Source: Prado023 sp963697345 (GTDB taxonomy: Bacteria; Actinomycetota; Actinomycetes; S36-B12; CAIYMF01). From it: a stretch of DNA of 64,000 nucleotides. The notes beneath the pieces are model-generated. The model searched no databases. It was given only the letters and a program-made list of their open reading frames with translations, and was not told the origin of the DNA. Positions 36,430 to 45,096 of this stretch are shown here, piece by piece. The DNA lies in the NCBI GenBank assembly GCA_963697345.1, contig CAVONS010000013.1:73151-137150 (forward strand). Reading direction: 5' to 3'. The position numbers were made by a program, and so were the translations under genes. Position 1 is the stretch's first letter. Each line of letters starts with the position of its first letter.

Positions 36430-37455
36430 ATGGCGCGCGTCGTTCTCGTGACCGGGGTCTCCCGGTACCTCGGGGGCCGGATGGCGCGCCTGCTCACCGA
36501 CGACCCCGAGATCGAGCGGGTCATCGGTGTGGACGTGGTTGCCCCCGCTGGCGACATCGGGGGGGCAGACTTCGTCCGGGCGGACATCCGGAACCCGATC
36601 ATCGGCAAGGTGATCTCCACCGCTGGTGTGGACACCGTGGTCCACATGGGCGTGATCGCCACCCCGCGACAGGCGGGTGGGCGCACGCCCATGAAGGAGA
36701 TCAACGTCATCGGGACGATGCAGCTTCTGGCCGCATGCCAGAAGGCATCCTCGGTCGAGAAGCTCGTCGTGAAGTCGTCCACCACGGTCTATGGGGCCGG
36801 CGCCTCGGATCCGGCCATGCTCAGCGAGGACATGGAGCCGACCCACCTGCCCAGTTCCGGATGGGCCAAGGACTCCGTCGAGGTGGAGTCCTACGTCCGC
36901 GGGCTGGCGCGCCGCCGCCCCGATCTGACCGTGACCACCCTGCGCTTCGCCAACTTCCTCGGTCCGACTGCGAACACCCCGATGGCGCAGTACTTCTCGC
37001 TCCCAGTCGTCCCCACCGTGCTCGGCTACGACGCCCGGCTTCAGTTCATCCACGAGGATGACGGGCTCGAGGTGCTGCGTAGGGCGACCGTCGAGGACCA
37101 TCCGGGCACGTTCAACGTGGCCGGCGACGGCGTGCTCGCGCTGTCCCAGGCGATCCGCCGGGCCGGTCGCGTGGCGGTGCCCGTCTGGTCGCCGTTCGTG
37201 GGGGTCGTCGGTCGCTGGGTGCGTCGTGGCGGGTTCGCGGACTTCAGCCCCGAGCAGATCCGTCTGCTCACCCATGGTCGTGCGGTGGATACCACCCGGC
37301 TCACCGAGCATTTCGGCTTCACCCCCCGGTTCACCACCGAGGAGGCCTTCGAGGACTTCGTCGTTGCCCGTCGCCTGAACAACGTGCTCTCCCCGGAGTT
37401 GGTGGCCGGCGCCGAGACCATGGCCGGCCGGATCCTGACGGGGTGGTCGGCATGA
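36430..37455 (+). CDS. NAD-dependent epimerase/dehydratase family protein (Rv0501/GalE2 type)
   Basis: The 341-residue protein is an extended short-chain dehydrogenase. The Rossmann motif is VVLVTGVSRYLGGRMARLL; the core continues with VIGVDVV, VRADIRN, VVHMGVIA, EINVIGTMQLLAAC and VVKSSTTVYGAG. The classical YxxxK catalytic pair is not seen at its expected place, where SSGWAKDSVEVESYVRG stands, so epimerase activity is uncertain. The gene follows the bS22-like peptide by 4 bp and overlaps the acyltransferase gene, as in mycobacteria (Rv0500B-Rv0501-Rv0502). Confidence 0.85.
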   Translation: MARVVLVTGVSRYLGGRMARLLTDDPEIERVIGVDVVAPAGDIGGADFVRADIRNPIIGKVISTAGVDTVVHMGVIATPRQAGGRTPMKEINVIGTMQLLAACQKASSVEKLVVKSSTTVYGAGASDPAMLSEDMEPTHLPSSGWAKDSVEVESYVRGLARRRPDLTVTTLRFANFLGPTANTPMAQYFSLPVVPTVLGYDARLQFIHEDDGLEVLRRATVEDHPGTFNVAGDGVLALSQAIRRAGRVAVPVWSPFVGVVGRWVRRGGFADFSPEQIRLLTHGRAVDTTRLTEHFGFTPRFTTEEAFEDFVVARRLNNVLSPELVAGAETMAGRILTGWSA

Positions 37456-38369
37456 GTGACGCGCAGGTCCTTCGCATGCCCGGGTCCGACGAACCGTCAG
37501 GGGCCGAGGTGGCGCTGCCCGGTGACGGGATCAGCTGGGCCGACCAGGTCGGGGAGGCACTCGAGTTCCTCCGGCGCAGAGCGCTGGGGCAGTACGAGGT
37601 CGACGAGTACGGCTTCGACCCCGAGCTCAACGACAGCGTCCTGCTGGCCCTGCTGCGGCCCCTGTACAAGCACTGGTTCCGTGTCGAGGTTCGGGGCATC
37701 GAGAACATTCCCGACGAGGGCGGTGCCCTGGTCGTGGCCAACCATGCCGGGACCATCGGGCTGGACGCGCTCATGGTCCAGCTGGCCATTCACGACACCC
37801 ATCCCCGGCAACGGAACCTGCGCCCACTGGGTGCGGATATCGTCTTCGACCTGCCGTTCGTCGGGATGCTGGCTCGCAAGGCCGGGGCCACCCTCGCCTG
37901 CAACGCCGACGCGGAGCGGCTGCTGAAGTCAGGTGAACTCGTCGGGGTGTGGCCCGAGGGCTACAAGGGCACCGGCAAGCCGTTCTCGGAGCGCTACCGA
38001 TTGCAGCGCTTCGGTCGTGGCGGCTTCGTCGCGGCGGCCCTGGACGCGGGTGTGCCGATCGTCCCCTGCTCGGTGGTCGGGTCCGAGGAGATCTACCCGA
38101 TGCTGGGCAACGTCAAGGTCGCGGCCCGCATGCTGGGGCTGCCGTACTTCCCGATCACCCCGACGTTCCCGTGGTTGGGGCCGCTGGGCGTGGTGCCGCT
38201 GCCGTCGAAGTGGGTCATCGAGTTCGGTGAGCCGATCGACGCTGCAGGATTCGGCGAGGCGGCTCCTGACGACGCGATGCTCGTCTTCGAGGTCACTGAC
38301 CAGGTCCGCGAGACGATCCAGCACAACCTGTACCGCATGCTGGTCCGTCGCCGCGGCATCTTCCGCTGA
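37452..38369 (+). CDS. Lysophospholipid acyltransferase family protein (Rv0502 type)
   Basis: The 305-residue protein belongs to the PlsC-like acyltransferases in the subgroup near eukaryotic MGAT/DGAT. The first motif is VVANHAGTIGLDALMVQLAIH, a lengthened version of HxxxxD; the second is GVWPEGYKGTGKPFSERYRLQRFGRGGF; PIVPCSVVGSEEIYP is the fourth-block equivalent. It probably acylates a lipid at the inner membrane face. The N-terminal 75 residues are helical and specific to this actinobacterial group. ATG overlaps the epimerase stop (ATGA). Confidence 0.88.
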   Translation: MSDAQVLRMPGSDEPSGAEVALPGDGISWADQVGEALEFLRRRALGQYEVDEYGFDPELNDSVLLALLRPLYKHWFRVEVRGIENIPDEGGALVVANHAGTIGLDALMVQLAIHDTHPRQRNLRPLGADIVFDLPFVGMLARKAGATLACNADAERLLKSGELVGVWPEGYKGTGKPFSERYRLQRFGRGGFVAAALDAGVPIVPCSVVGSEEIYPMLGNVKVAARMLGLPYFPITPTFPWLGPLGVVPLPSKWVIEFGEPIDAAGFGEAAPDDAMLVFEVTDQVRETIQHNLYRMLVRRRGIFR

Positions 38370-38374
38370 GGCCC

Positions 38375-38390
38375 CGCCCGGGTGCGGGCG
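38375..38390. terminator. Small hairpin between convergent genes
   Basis: CGCCCG, GGTG loop, CGGGCG lies in the 24 bp between convergent genes. The short stem and missing T-run make it a modest candidate for a bidirectional terminator. Confidence 0.35.
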
Positions 38391-38393
38391 ACG

Positions 38394-39365
38394 TCAGCGC
38401 TGGTTGGCCCGGATGACCGAGATCGCCTTGGCGACGCCGACGGCTGCTCCAGCGGCCAGCCCGGCTGCGGCCGCTGCCGGCACTCCCCTGCGGACCGACT
38501 GCTTCCCGCGGATCCGGTAGTCGCGGATCTGCCAGCCCTCGGCCTTGGCATGTGAGCGCAGCGCTCCGTCGGGGTTGATGGCCACGGCGCAGCCCACTGC
38601 GGAGAGCATCGGGATGTCGTTGGACGAGTCGGAGTAGGCAGCCGACCGGCTGAGGTCGAGATTGCGTTCCATGGCCAGTCGCTCCACTGTCGCGACCTTG
38701 GCCGCGCCGTGCAGCAGGACTCCGTCGAGCTTGCCCGTGTAGTGCCCGTCCCGGATCTCGGCGACCGTGCCCAATCCGCCTGTCAGGCCCAATCGGCGGG
38801 CGATCACGTCGGCGACCTCGATCGGGGTGGCGCTGACCAACCAGACCTCGTGGCCCAGGGCCTTGTGCGCCTCGGCCAGCTCGACCGTGCCAGCCCATAG
38901 CCGGCCCACCATGCGGGTGTCGTACACCTCCTCGGCGAGCTCCTCGATCTCGCGTGGTTCGCGGCCCTCGATGAAGTGCAGGCCGTCCTCTGTGGCCTGC
39001 GCCATGTCCTCGGAGTCCTCCTTGCCCGAGAGCACGAACTTCAGCTGCTTCCACGTGAAGTCCACGACCTCCGAGGTGGTGAAGTAGTCGCGATCTGCCA
39101 TGCCCTTGGCCAGTGCGGCGATGCTCGAACCCCTGATGATCGTGTTGTCGATGTCGAAGAAGGCTGCCGCACCGGGGCCGGCGTTGCTGCTGTCCAGTGC
39201 CTCGATCCCGGCCGTGATCCACGTCGACGTTGCCTCTTCGGCGAGCCCGTCGACATCGTCAACCGTGAGCCCGGGGTGCTCGATGGCATCGATCAGGATG
39301 GAGTCCGCGGCTCCATCATCCTCTGGAGTCTCCCCCGAAGTTGGGGCGTTCGGCGATTCAGCCAC
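38394..39365 (-). CDS. HAD-IB family hydrolase (SerB1-like phosphatase)
   Basis: The 323-residue protein is a HAD-superfamily phosphatase of the SerB1 type (Rv0505c). Motif I is AAFFDIDNTIIRGSS (about residue 67; nucleophile Asp in DIDNT), motif II is VWLVSATP, and motif III/IV is AAYSDSSNDIPMLSAVG. An acidic N-terminal extension of about 60 residues precedes it, and a Gly/Ala-rich hydrophobic segment (PAAAAAGLAAGAAVGVA) lies near the C-terminus and could reach the membrane. The substrate is unknown. GTG start fits TAGGCT 6 nt upstream. Confidence 0.88.
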   Translation of the reverse strand: MAESPNAPTSGETPEDDGAADSILIDAIEHPGLTVDDVDGLAEEATSTWITAGIEALDSSNAGPGAAAFFDIDNTIIRGSSIAALAKGMADRDYFTTSEVVDFTWKQLKFVLSGKEDSEDMAQATEDGLHFIEGREPREIEELAEEVYDTRMVGRLWAGTVELAEAHKALGHEVWLVSATPIEVADVIARRLGLTGGLGTVAEIRDGHYTGKLDGVLLHGAAKVATVERLAMERNLDLSRSAAYSDSSNDIPMLSAVGCAVAINPDGALRSHAKAEGWQIRDYRIRGKQSVRRGVPAAAAAGLAAGAAVGVAKAISVIRANQR

Positions 39366-39371
39366 GGGACG

Positions 39372-39377
39372 AGCCTA
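39372..39377 (-). promoter_or_regulatory. -10 hexamer TAGGCT, leaderless start of HAD phosphatase
   Basis: TAGGCT on the minus strand is followed by CGTCCC and the GTG at 39365. Confidence 0.5.
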
Positions 39378-39393
39378 GCCGGATTCGACATGC

Positions 39394-39399
39394 CACACT
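39394..39399 (+). promoter_or_regulatory. -10-like hexamer CACACT before the acyl-CoA ligase
   Basis: CACACT ends 6 nt before the GTG at 39406. The same off-consensus hexamer stands at the same distance from the RNase J start. Confidence 0.35.
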
Positions 39400-39405
39400 G
39401 CTCAT

Positions 39406-40905
39406 GTGACCAACATTGCTGACCTCGTGCGCGAGTCGGCTGCGGCACGCCCCGAGCACCTTGCCCTGTTGACCCGGTCCCAGGAGCTCACGTGGGCGGA
39501 GGTCGACCGCCGTGTCGACCGGGCAGCTCGCGCCCTGACCCAGGCTGGTCTGACGAAGGGCTCGCGGGTCGCGCTCATGATCGGCAACCGTCCGGAGTTC
39601 GCGATCGCCTACTTCGGCGTGCTGCGCGCCGGCATGGTCGCCGTCCCGCTGAACACGGGGTACACGACCACGGAGGTGACCCGGCTGTGTGCCGACGCCG
39701 AGGCGGAGATCCTGCTCTACGACACGACGTCGACGAAGGTCGGGGCCTCGGTGGCCAAGCGCGCGCAGGGGACCCGTGTGTTCACGATGGACTCCGAGGA
39801 GGGTGCTGCGCTGGTGGGCGAGGGTCCGGCGGGCCGGGGGAAGTTCACACCACCGCGGACCACCGGCAAGGACCTGGCCGTGCTCATGTACACCTCGGGC
39901 AGCGAGGGCCAGCCCAAGGGCGCCATGCTCAGCCACGGTGCGATGCTGGCCAACATCAACGCGTTGGCCAAGATCAAGCATCCGGCCGCCATGGAGCCCG
40001 ACGATCGGCTGCTGCTCGTCCTGCCGATGTTCCACATCTACGGCCTGAATGCGGGGCTGGGCCTGGTGGCCAAGGTGGGCGCCACGTGTGTCCTGCTCGA
40101 ACGCTTCGAGTCCCGGTCCTCGCTGCGGGCCATCCGTGAGCTCGGGGTGACCAACGTCGCCGGTGCGCCCCCGATGTTCGTGGCCTGGAGTGCGGAGGGC
40201 TCGCTGCGCGAGTCCATGGACGGCGTGCGCCTGCTCATCAGTGGGGCCTCGGCGCTGCCCCCGGATGTCTTCGCCCAGTTCCGCACCATCACCGGCAAGC
40301 CGATCTGGGAGGGCTACGGGCTCACCGAGTGCTGCCCCGTGGTCACCTCGACACTGATCTCCCGGCGCCCCAAGCCGGGCTCAGTGGGCCGCCCGCTGGC
40401 CGGGGTGAAGGTGTCCCTGCGTGACACGGCAGGCGACGAGGTCCTCGAGGGAGACCCGGGCGAGGTATGGGTCAGAGCTGCGTCCCTGCTCAGCGGCTAC
40501 TGGCCCAGCGGCGCGAGCGGCGTCGATGAGGACGGCTGGTTCCACACCGGTGACGTGGCCATTGTGGACGAGGATGGCGACTACCGGCTCGTGGACCGGC
40601 GCCGCGACCTGATCATCGTCTCGGGCTTCAACGTCTATCCCCGTGAGGTCGAGGCCGTCATCGCGACGCATCCGGCGGTGGCTGAGGTGGCGGTCATCGG
40701 CGTGCCGCATCCGTTGACCGGGGAGTCGGTGAAGGCTGTCGTCGTCCTGGCCAAGGGTGTGCCGGAGCCCGATGACCTCCGGGCCTTCTGCGAGGCACGG
40801 CTGGCCCGCTTCAAGTGCCCGTCGATCATCGATTTCGCACCCAAGCTGCCCCGCGCGGCCACCGGCAAGATCACCAAGGGCAAGCTCAAGGACGTCCGGG
40901 AGTGA
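39406..40905 (+). CDS. AMP-dependent acyl-CoA synthetase/ligase
   Basis: The 499-residue enzyme activates a carboxylic acid, probably a fatty acid, to its CoA ester via an acyl-adenylate. The ANL-family motifs are VLMYTSGSEGQPKGAMLSHG (P-loop, with Glu in place of the usual Thr after TSGS), LVLPMFHIYGLN, WEGYGLTECCPV, GWFHTGDVAIVDEDGDYRLVDRRRDLIIVSGFNVYP and the C-terminal catalytic-lysine region PRAATGKITKGKLKD. It resembles short FadD/CaiC-type ligases. The glutaredoxin-like gene overlaps its end. Confidence 0.92.
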   Translation: MTNIADLVRESAAARPEHLALLTRSQELTWAEVDRRVDRAARALTQAGLTKGSRVALMIGNRPEFAIAYFGVLRAGMVAVPLNTGYTTTEVTRLCADAEAEILLYDTTSTKVGASVAKRAQGTRVFTMDSEEGAALVGEGPAGRGKFTPPRTTGKDLAVLMYTSGSEGQPKGAMLSHGAMLANINALAKIKHPAAMEPDDRLLLVLPMFHIYGLNAGLGLVAKVGATCVLLERFESRSSLRAIRELGVTNVAGAPPMFVAWSAEGSLRESMDGVRLLISGASALPPDVFAQFRTITGKPIWEGYGLTECCPVVTSTLISRRPKPGSVGRPLAGVKVSLRDTAGDEVLEGDPGEVWVRAASLLSGYWPSGASGVDEDGWFHTGDVAIVDEDGDYRLVDRRRDLIIVSGFNVYPREVEAVIATHPAVAEVAVIGVPHPLTGESVKAVVVLAKGVPEPDDLRAFCEARLARFKCPSIIDFAPKLPRAATGKITKGKLKDVRE

Positions 40906-41141
40906 CGGCGCGGGTCCAGCTGGTGGGCAAGCCCGGGTGCCACCTGTGTGACGATGCGCGCCAGGTGCTGCAGCGACTGTGCGCCGAGCTCGACGTGGCC
41001 TGGGAGGAGCTCGACATCCTGGCTGACCCGGCCCTGGCGGACCTCTACTGGGAGCAGATCCCCGTCACTCTGGTCGATGGTGCCGTGGTCGGGATCTGGC
41101 ATGTCGATGAGCGCAAGGTGCGGGCCGCGCTGGCCGCCTGA
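40902..41141 (+). CDS. Glutaredoxin family protein (Rv0508 type)
   Basis: The 79-residue protein is a minimal thioredoxin fold with the active-site GKPGCHLCDDA (CxxC: Cys-His-Leu-Cys), the cis-Pro region WEQIPVTLVDGAVVG and a short C-terminal helix. It would act in cytosolic thiol-disulfide exchange. GTG start overlaps the ligase stop (GTGA). The M. tuberculosis counterpart Rv0508 closes the same gene neighbourhood. Confidence 0.9.
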   Translation: MTARVQLVGKPGCHLCDDARQVLQRLCAELDVAWEELDILADPALADLYWEQIPVTLVDGAVVGIWHVDERKVRAALAA

Positions 41142-41175
41142 GTGAGCCGGGGCTTGCATGTGGCAGGTAGCGGGC

Positions 41176-41181
41176 TAGCCT
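41176..41181 (+). promoter_or_regulatory. -10 hexamer TAGCCT, leaderless start of carbon-nitrogen hydrolase
   Basis: TAGCCT ends 7 nt before the ATG at 41189. Confidence 0.45.
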
Positions 41182-41188
41182 GAAGGGC

Positions 41189-41986
41189 ATGTCGGTACGT
41201 GTCGGTCTGATCCAGGTGGGCATCACCGACGATGAACCTGTCGAACGTCGGGTGCCGCGTGTGCTGGAGTTGGTCGCCGCAGCGGCGGCGGAGCACGATC
41301 TGGTCGTGCTGCCCGAGCTGTGGCCGATCGGCGCCTTCGCCATCGACCTCATGCCCTCGCATGGCCAGTCCCTGCAGGGGCCCCTGTGCACGACGTTGGC
41401 GCAGGTGGCCGCCACGTCATCCACGTGGGTGTTCGGCGGGTCGTTCGTCGAACGGTTCGAGTCCGTCGACGGGGGCGTCCAGTACTTCAACACACAGGTG
41501 GTGTTCGCCCCCGACGGGTCACTGGCCGGGGTCTACCGGAAGGTCCACCTCTTCGGCTTCAACGGGGGTGAGACGACGGTGATGAGCAGCGGGGGTGATG
41601 CCGTGGTGCTGGACTGCCCCCTGGGTCGCACCGGACTGGTCACCTGCTACGACCTGCGGTTCCCCGAGTTGTTCCGAGCCCTGGTGGATCGCGGCGCCGA
41701 GGTGTTCGTCATGCCTGCCGGATGGCCCGAGCGGCGGGTCTCGCACTGGCAGGTGCTGGCCCGGGCCCGGGCGATCGAGAACCAGGCCTACGTCCTGGCC
41801 TGCAATGAGTCCGGGACCCACGGTGGGGTGCCGATCGCCGGCGGCTCGATGGTGATCGACCCCCAGGGCGAGGTTCTGGCGGAGGCCGGGTCCGGCGAGG
41901 AGATCCTCAGCGTCGCGATCGACCCGGACCGGGTTGCTGCGTGGCGCGGCGCCTTCCCCGCGCTCGAGGACCGTCGGATGGGCTGA
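41189..41986 (+). CDS. Carbon-nitrogen hydrolase (nitrilase superfamily, omega-amidase-like)
   Basis: The 265-residue enzyme has the nitrilase catalytic triad: Glu in LVVLPELWPIG, Lys in YRKVHLFGFNGGE, and Cys in GLVTCYDLRFPELFRAL. The LRFPEL and FGFNGGE context is close to omega-amidase/YafV-like members, which hydrolyse alpha-ketoglutaramate or other amides; the exact substrate is not certain. ATG start has TAGCCT 7 nt upstream. No neighbour indicates a pathway. Confidence 0.88.
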   Translation: MSVRVGLIQVGITDDEPVERRVPRVLELVAAAAAEHDLVVLPELWPIGAFAIDLMPSHGQSLQGPLCTTLAQVAATSSTWVFGGSFVERFESVDGGVQYFNTQVVFAPDGSLAGVYRKVHLFGFNGGETTVMSSGGDAVVLDCPLGRTGLVTCYDLRFPELFRALVDRGAEVFVMPAGWPERRVSHWQVLARARAIENQAYVLACNESGTHGGVPIAGGSMVIDPQGEVLAEAGSGEEILSVAIDPDRVAAWRGAFPALEDRRMG

Positions 41987-42028
41987 TCGGCTCGGCGATC
42001 GATGCGGTGCCGGGAGCCTCGGGTGTGC

Positions 42029-42430
42029 TCAGCCGGCCACGATCGGAGCGCCTGCGCCCTGCAGGTCAGCCACCCCGCCCTGGAGGTTCACCAGGGAGGT
42101 GAAGCCGGCCTCGGCCATCTGGTCGGTGGCTGCTGCTGAGCGGCGCCCCGAGCGGCAGTAGACCGCGTAGGTGGTGTCCGTGGGCAGGGCAGCGATCTGG
42201 GCGCCGAAGTCGGCGGACTCCACATCGATGTTCACGGCTCCCTCGACGTGCCCGGCCGCGTACTCGCCGGGTGTACGGACATCGACCACGACGGTGCCCG
42301 GGACCGCTGCGGCCGTCAGGAACTCCGGGGCGGACACGTTCTGCACCGACGACGACGAGGAGGAGGAGCACCCGGCCACAAGCGCAGTGGTGCCGAGCAG
42401 GAGACCAAGGAGGATGATGAGTCGACGCAT
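42029..42430 (-). CDS. Rhodanese-like lipoprotein
   Basis: The 133-residue product has a lipoprotein signal (MRRLIILLGLLLGTTALVAGC, lipobox LVAGC with Cys21) followed by a Ser run and one rhodanese domain: FLTAAAVPGTVVVDVRTPGEYAAGHVEGAVNID and the active-site loop YAVYCRSGRRSAAA with catalytic Cys. It would act outside the membrane on sulfur transfer or redox signalling. The start fits TACCCT 7 nt upstream. It converges with the nitrilase gene. Confidence 0.9.
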   Translation of the reverse strand: MRRLIILLGLLLGTTALVAGCSSSSSSSVQNVSAPEFLTAAAVPGTVVVDVRTPGEYAAGHVEGAVNIDVESADFGAQIAALPTDTTYAVYCRSGRRSAAATDQMAEAGFTSLVNLQGGVADLQGAGAPIVAG

Positions 42431-42437
42431 ACCCCAT

Positions 42438-42443
42438 AGGGTA
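42438..42443 (-). promoter_or_regulatory. -10 hexamer TACCCT, leaderless start of rhodanese lipoprotein
   Basis: On the minus strand TACCCT is followed by 7 nt and the ATG at 42430. Confidence 0.45.
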
Positions 42444-42514
42444 TATGACTTCCCGCTCTCGGTCGAACTGTCGCCCGCCCTGGTGGGTGATCAACAGGAG
42501 TCCCGGCTCGCTGC

Positions 42515-42520
42515 TAGCGT
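42515..42520 (+). promoter_or_regulatory. -10 hexamer TAGCGT, leaderless start of acetyltransferase
   Basis: TAGCGT ends 6 nt before the GTG at 42527. Confidence 0.5.
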
Positions 42521-42526
42521 CCATCC

Positions 42527-43012
42527 GTGGAGATCCGCGAGGCGAACGCGCAGGACTGGCCGGCGATCTGGTCGTTCATGGGTGACGTGGTTGCTGCGGG
42601 GCGGACCTACACCTACCCCCAGGACATGGGCCCGGAGCAGGGTCGCGCGGTGTGGATGCTGCCGGACCCGTGGGTGGTTCTGGTCGCCACTGTGGACGGC
42701 GTGATCCTCGGCACGGCCAAGTACGGCCCGAACTGGCCGGGGCGGGGCGCCCACGTCGCCAACGCCAGCTTCGTCGTCGATCCACGTGCCTCCCGGCGTG
42801 GCGTCGGTCGCGCACTGGCCGTGCGGGTTCTGGCAGACGCCGCTGCCGCCGGCTACCGGGCGATGCAGTTCAATGCCGTCGTTGAGTCCAACTCGGGCGC
42901 TGTGGCGCTCTGGGAGTCCCTGGGCTTCGAGATCCTCGCCACAGTGCCTTCCGCCTTCGACCACCCCGAGGACGGCATGGTCGGGCTGCACCTCATGCAC
43001 CGGGCCCTGTGA
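42527..43012 (+). CDS. GNAT family N-acetyltransferase
   Basis: The 161-residue protein is a GNAT domain with EIREANAQDWPAIWSFMGDVV at the start, the acetyl-CoA loop VDPRASRRGVGRALAVRVL and YRAMQFNAVVESNSGAVALWESLGFEIL. The last part resembles the YnaD/phosphinothricin-acetyltransferase-like group, but the substrate is unknown. GTG start is set by TAGCGT. A strong hairpin follows the stop. Confidence 0.85.
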   Translation: MEIREANAQDWPAIWSFMGDVVAAGRTYTYPQDMGPEQGRAVWMLPDPWVVLVATVDGVILGTAKYGPNWPGRGAHVANASFVVDPRASRRGVGRALAVRVLADAAAAGYRAMQFNAVVESNSGAVALWESLGFEILATVPSAFDHPEDGMVGLHLMHRAL

Positions 43013-43060
43013 CCGATCCTGCCCTCGATACTGCCCCCGCCAGCGGGCAGCACGCGTGAA

Positions 43061-43103
43061 ACGGGCCCCGCCGTGTGGTGATCTCCACGCTGGCGGGGCC
43101 CGT
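43061..43103. terminator. Strong bidirectional hairpin terminator
   Basis: ACGGGCCCCGCC (43061-43072) pairs perfectly with GGCGGGGCCCGT (43092-43103); within the loop GTGTGG pairs with CCACGC. The hairpin sits between the convergent acetyltransferase and FadE5-like genes. Confidence 0.8.
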
Positions 43104-43196
43104 GCTCGGTCCCCCGAGGGGTCCCGCCCGGGGGTCGCCCGGGAGTTGTGTGGTCAGCAGTTCGGGTCGGCTCGGGCCGCCGAGCTGCTCTGAGTC

Positions 43197-45044
43197 CTAG
43201 AAGTCAGCCTCCGGCAGGTCCATGAGCTCGCCGGTGGTCGCCTCGGCCACGGCCCGCTCGGCGGCCAGCAGCGGCAGCCGGTTGGCCGCGAACCACTTGG
43301 CAGCTGCGACCTTGCCCTCGTAGAACGGGACGTCCTTGGCCGATGCGCCGGCAGCCAGTGCCTTCTCGGCGACCTCAGCCTGCTTGAGCAGCAGGTAGCC
43401 GATGACCAGGTCACCCATCATCATGAGCAGGCGAGTCGTGTTCAGGCCGACCTTGTAGACCTCAGGCGGACTGGCCTGTGAGGCCATCGCCCAACCGCCC
43501 AGGACACCGATCACGGCCTGTGTGTCCTCCAGCGCCCGGCCCAGGAGCTCGCGCTCGTGGGTCAGCGATCCGCCCTCGTCACCCTTGACGAACTCGGCGA
43601 CCTCGCCGCCCAGGTACATGACGGCCTTGAACTGGTCGCGGACCATCTTCCGGAAGAAGAAGTCCAGGCCCTGGATGGCCGTCGTGCCCTCGTAGAGGGT
43701 GTCGATCTTGGCGTCACGGATGTACTGCTCGATCGGGTAGTCCTGCAGGAAGCCCGACCCGCCGAACGTCTGCAGCGAGGTGGCGAGCAGCTCGTAGGAG
43801 CGCTCGGAGCCCACGCCCTTGACGATCGGGAGCAGCAGGTCGTTGAGCCGCACGGCCATGTCGCGGTCGATCGCTGCGTCGCCGCCGCGCTCGGCCAGCT
43901 CGATCTGGTCCTGGTAGTAGGCGGTCAGGTGGATCAGGGCGCGCATGCCCTCCGCGTAGGCCTTCTGCTGCATGAGGCTGCGCCGGACGTCGGGGTGCGC
44001 CGTGATGGTCACCCGCGGTGCCCGCTTGTCCATCATCTGCGTCAGGTCGGCACCCTGCACACGCGTCTTGGCGTAGTCCAACGCGTTCAGGTAGCCGGTC
44101 GACAGCGTCGCGATGGCCTTCGTGCCGACCATCATCCGGGCGTACTCGATGACCTTGAACATCTGGGCGATGCCGTCGTGCACGTCGCCGATGAGCCAGC
44201 CCTGGGCCGGCACGCCGTTCTGGCCGAAGGTGACCTCACAGGTGGTCGAGACCTTGAGGCCCATCTTCTTCTCGACGTTGGTCACGAAGGCGCCGTTGCG
44301 CTCGCCGATGGTGCCCTCGGCATCGAAGTGGTACTTGGGGACGAAGAACAGGCTCAGGCCCTTGGTGCCGGGGCCACCCAGCCCCTCGACGTTGGCCGGA
44401 CGGGCCAGGACCAGGTGCACGATGTTCTCGCTCATGTCGTGCTCGCCGGAGGTGATGAAGCGCTTGACGCCCTCGATGTGCCAGGAGCCGTCCTCCTGCA
44501 GGAACGCCTTGGTCGTGCCGGCTCCGACATCGGACCCTGCGTCGGGCTCGGTCAGCACCATGGTCGCGCCCCACTCGCGCTCGATCATGATCTGGGCCCA
44601 CTGCTTCTGCTCCTGCGTGCCCAGACCATCCACGATCGACGCGAAGCCCGGACCGGAGGTGTACATGTACAGCGCCGGGTTGGCGCCGAGCACCATCTCG
44701 GCCAACGACCAGCGCACGGACGGCGGTGCGCCGGACCCGCCCATGTGCTCGGGGAGCTCCAGGCGCCAGAATCCGGACTCCATCCACGTCGAGTACGACT
44801 TCTTGAACGACTCAGGCATCTCCACGCTCATGGTTGCCGGGTCGTACTTCGGGGGATTGCGGTCAGCGTCGGTGAACGACTCTGCGACGGGGCCCTCGCA
44901 CATCCCACGGACCTCGCGAAGGATCTCCTTCACCGTGTCGGCGTCGAGCTCGGCGTAGGGACCTGAGCCCAGCCTGTCCCCTCCGCCGAACATCTCGAAG
45001 AGGTTGAACTCGATATCGCGCAGATTGGCCTTGTAGTGGGACAT
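43197..45044 (-). CDS. Acyl-CoA dehydrogenase, FadE5-like
   Basis: The 615-residue flavoenzyme oxidises acyl-CoA in fatty-acid beta-oxidation and belongs to the long FadE5-type group (M. tuberculosis FadE5 is of similar length). Visible are MVLTEPDAGSDVGAGTTKA (FAD/substrate loop), GVKRFITSGEHD, the FAD-contacting LQTFGGSGFLQDYPIEQYIRDAKIDTLYEGTTAIQGLDF with the catalytic Glu, and a C-terminal helical extension. ATG follows GAAGGAGCTGGG. An inverted-repeat operator lies 50-95 bp upstream, so a TetR-type fatty-acid regulator probably controls it. Confidence 0.93.
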   Translation of the reverse strand: MSHYKANLRDIEFNLFEMFGGGDRLGSGPYAELDADTVKEILREVRGMCEGPVAESFTDADRNPPKYDPATMSVEMPESFKKSYSTWMESGFWRLELPEHMGGSGAPPSVRWSLAEMVLGANPALYMYTSGPGFASIVDGLGTQEQKQWAQIMIEREWGATMVLTEPDAGSDVGAGTTKAFLQEDGSWHIEGVKRFITSGEHDMSENIVHLVLARPANVEGLGGPGTKGLSLFFVPKYHFDAEGTIGERNGAFVTNVEKKMGLKVSTTCEVTFGQNGVPAQGWLIGDVHDGIAQMFKVIEYARMMVGTKAIATLSTGYLNALDYAKTRVQGADLTQMMDKRAPRVTITAHPDVRRSLMQQKAYAEGMRALIHLTAYYQDQIELAERGGDAAIDRDMAVRLNDLLLPIVKGVGSERSYELLATSLQTFGGSGFLQDYPIEQYIRDAKIDTLYEGTTAIQGLDFFFRKMVRDQFKAVMYLGGEVAEFVKGDEGGSLTHERELLGRALEDTQAVIGVLGGWAMASQASPPEVYKVGLNTTRLLMMMGDLVIGYLLLKQAEVAEKALAAGASAKDVPFYEGKVAAAKWFAANRLPLLAAERAVAEATTGELMDLPEADF

Positions 45045-45096
45045 CCCAGCTCCTTCGACGTCGCTTCGGCGAATTCGGGTATGCCCCTGTGCAGGC

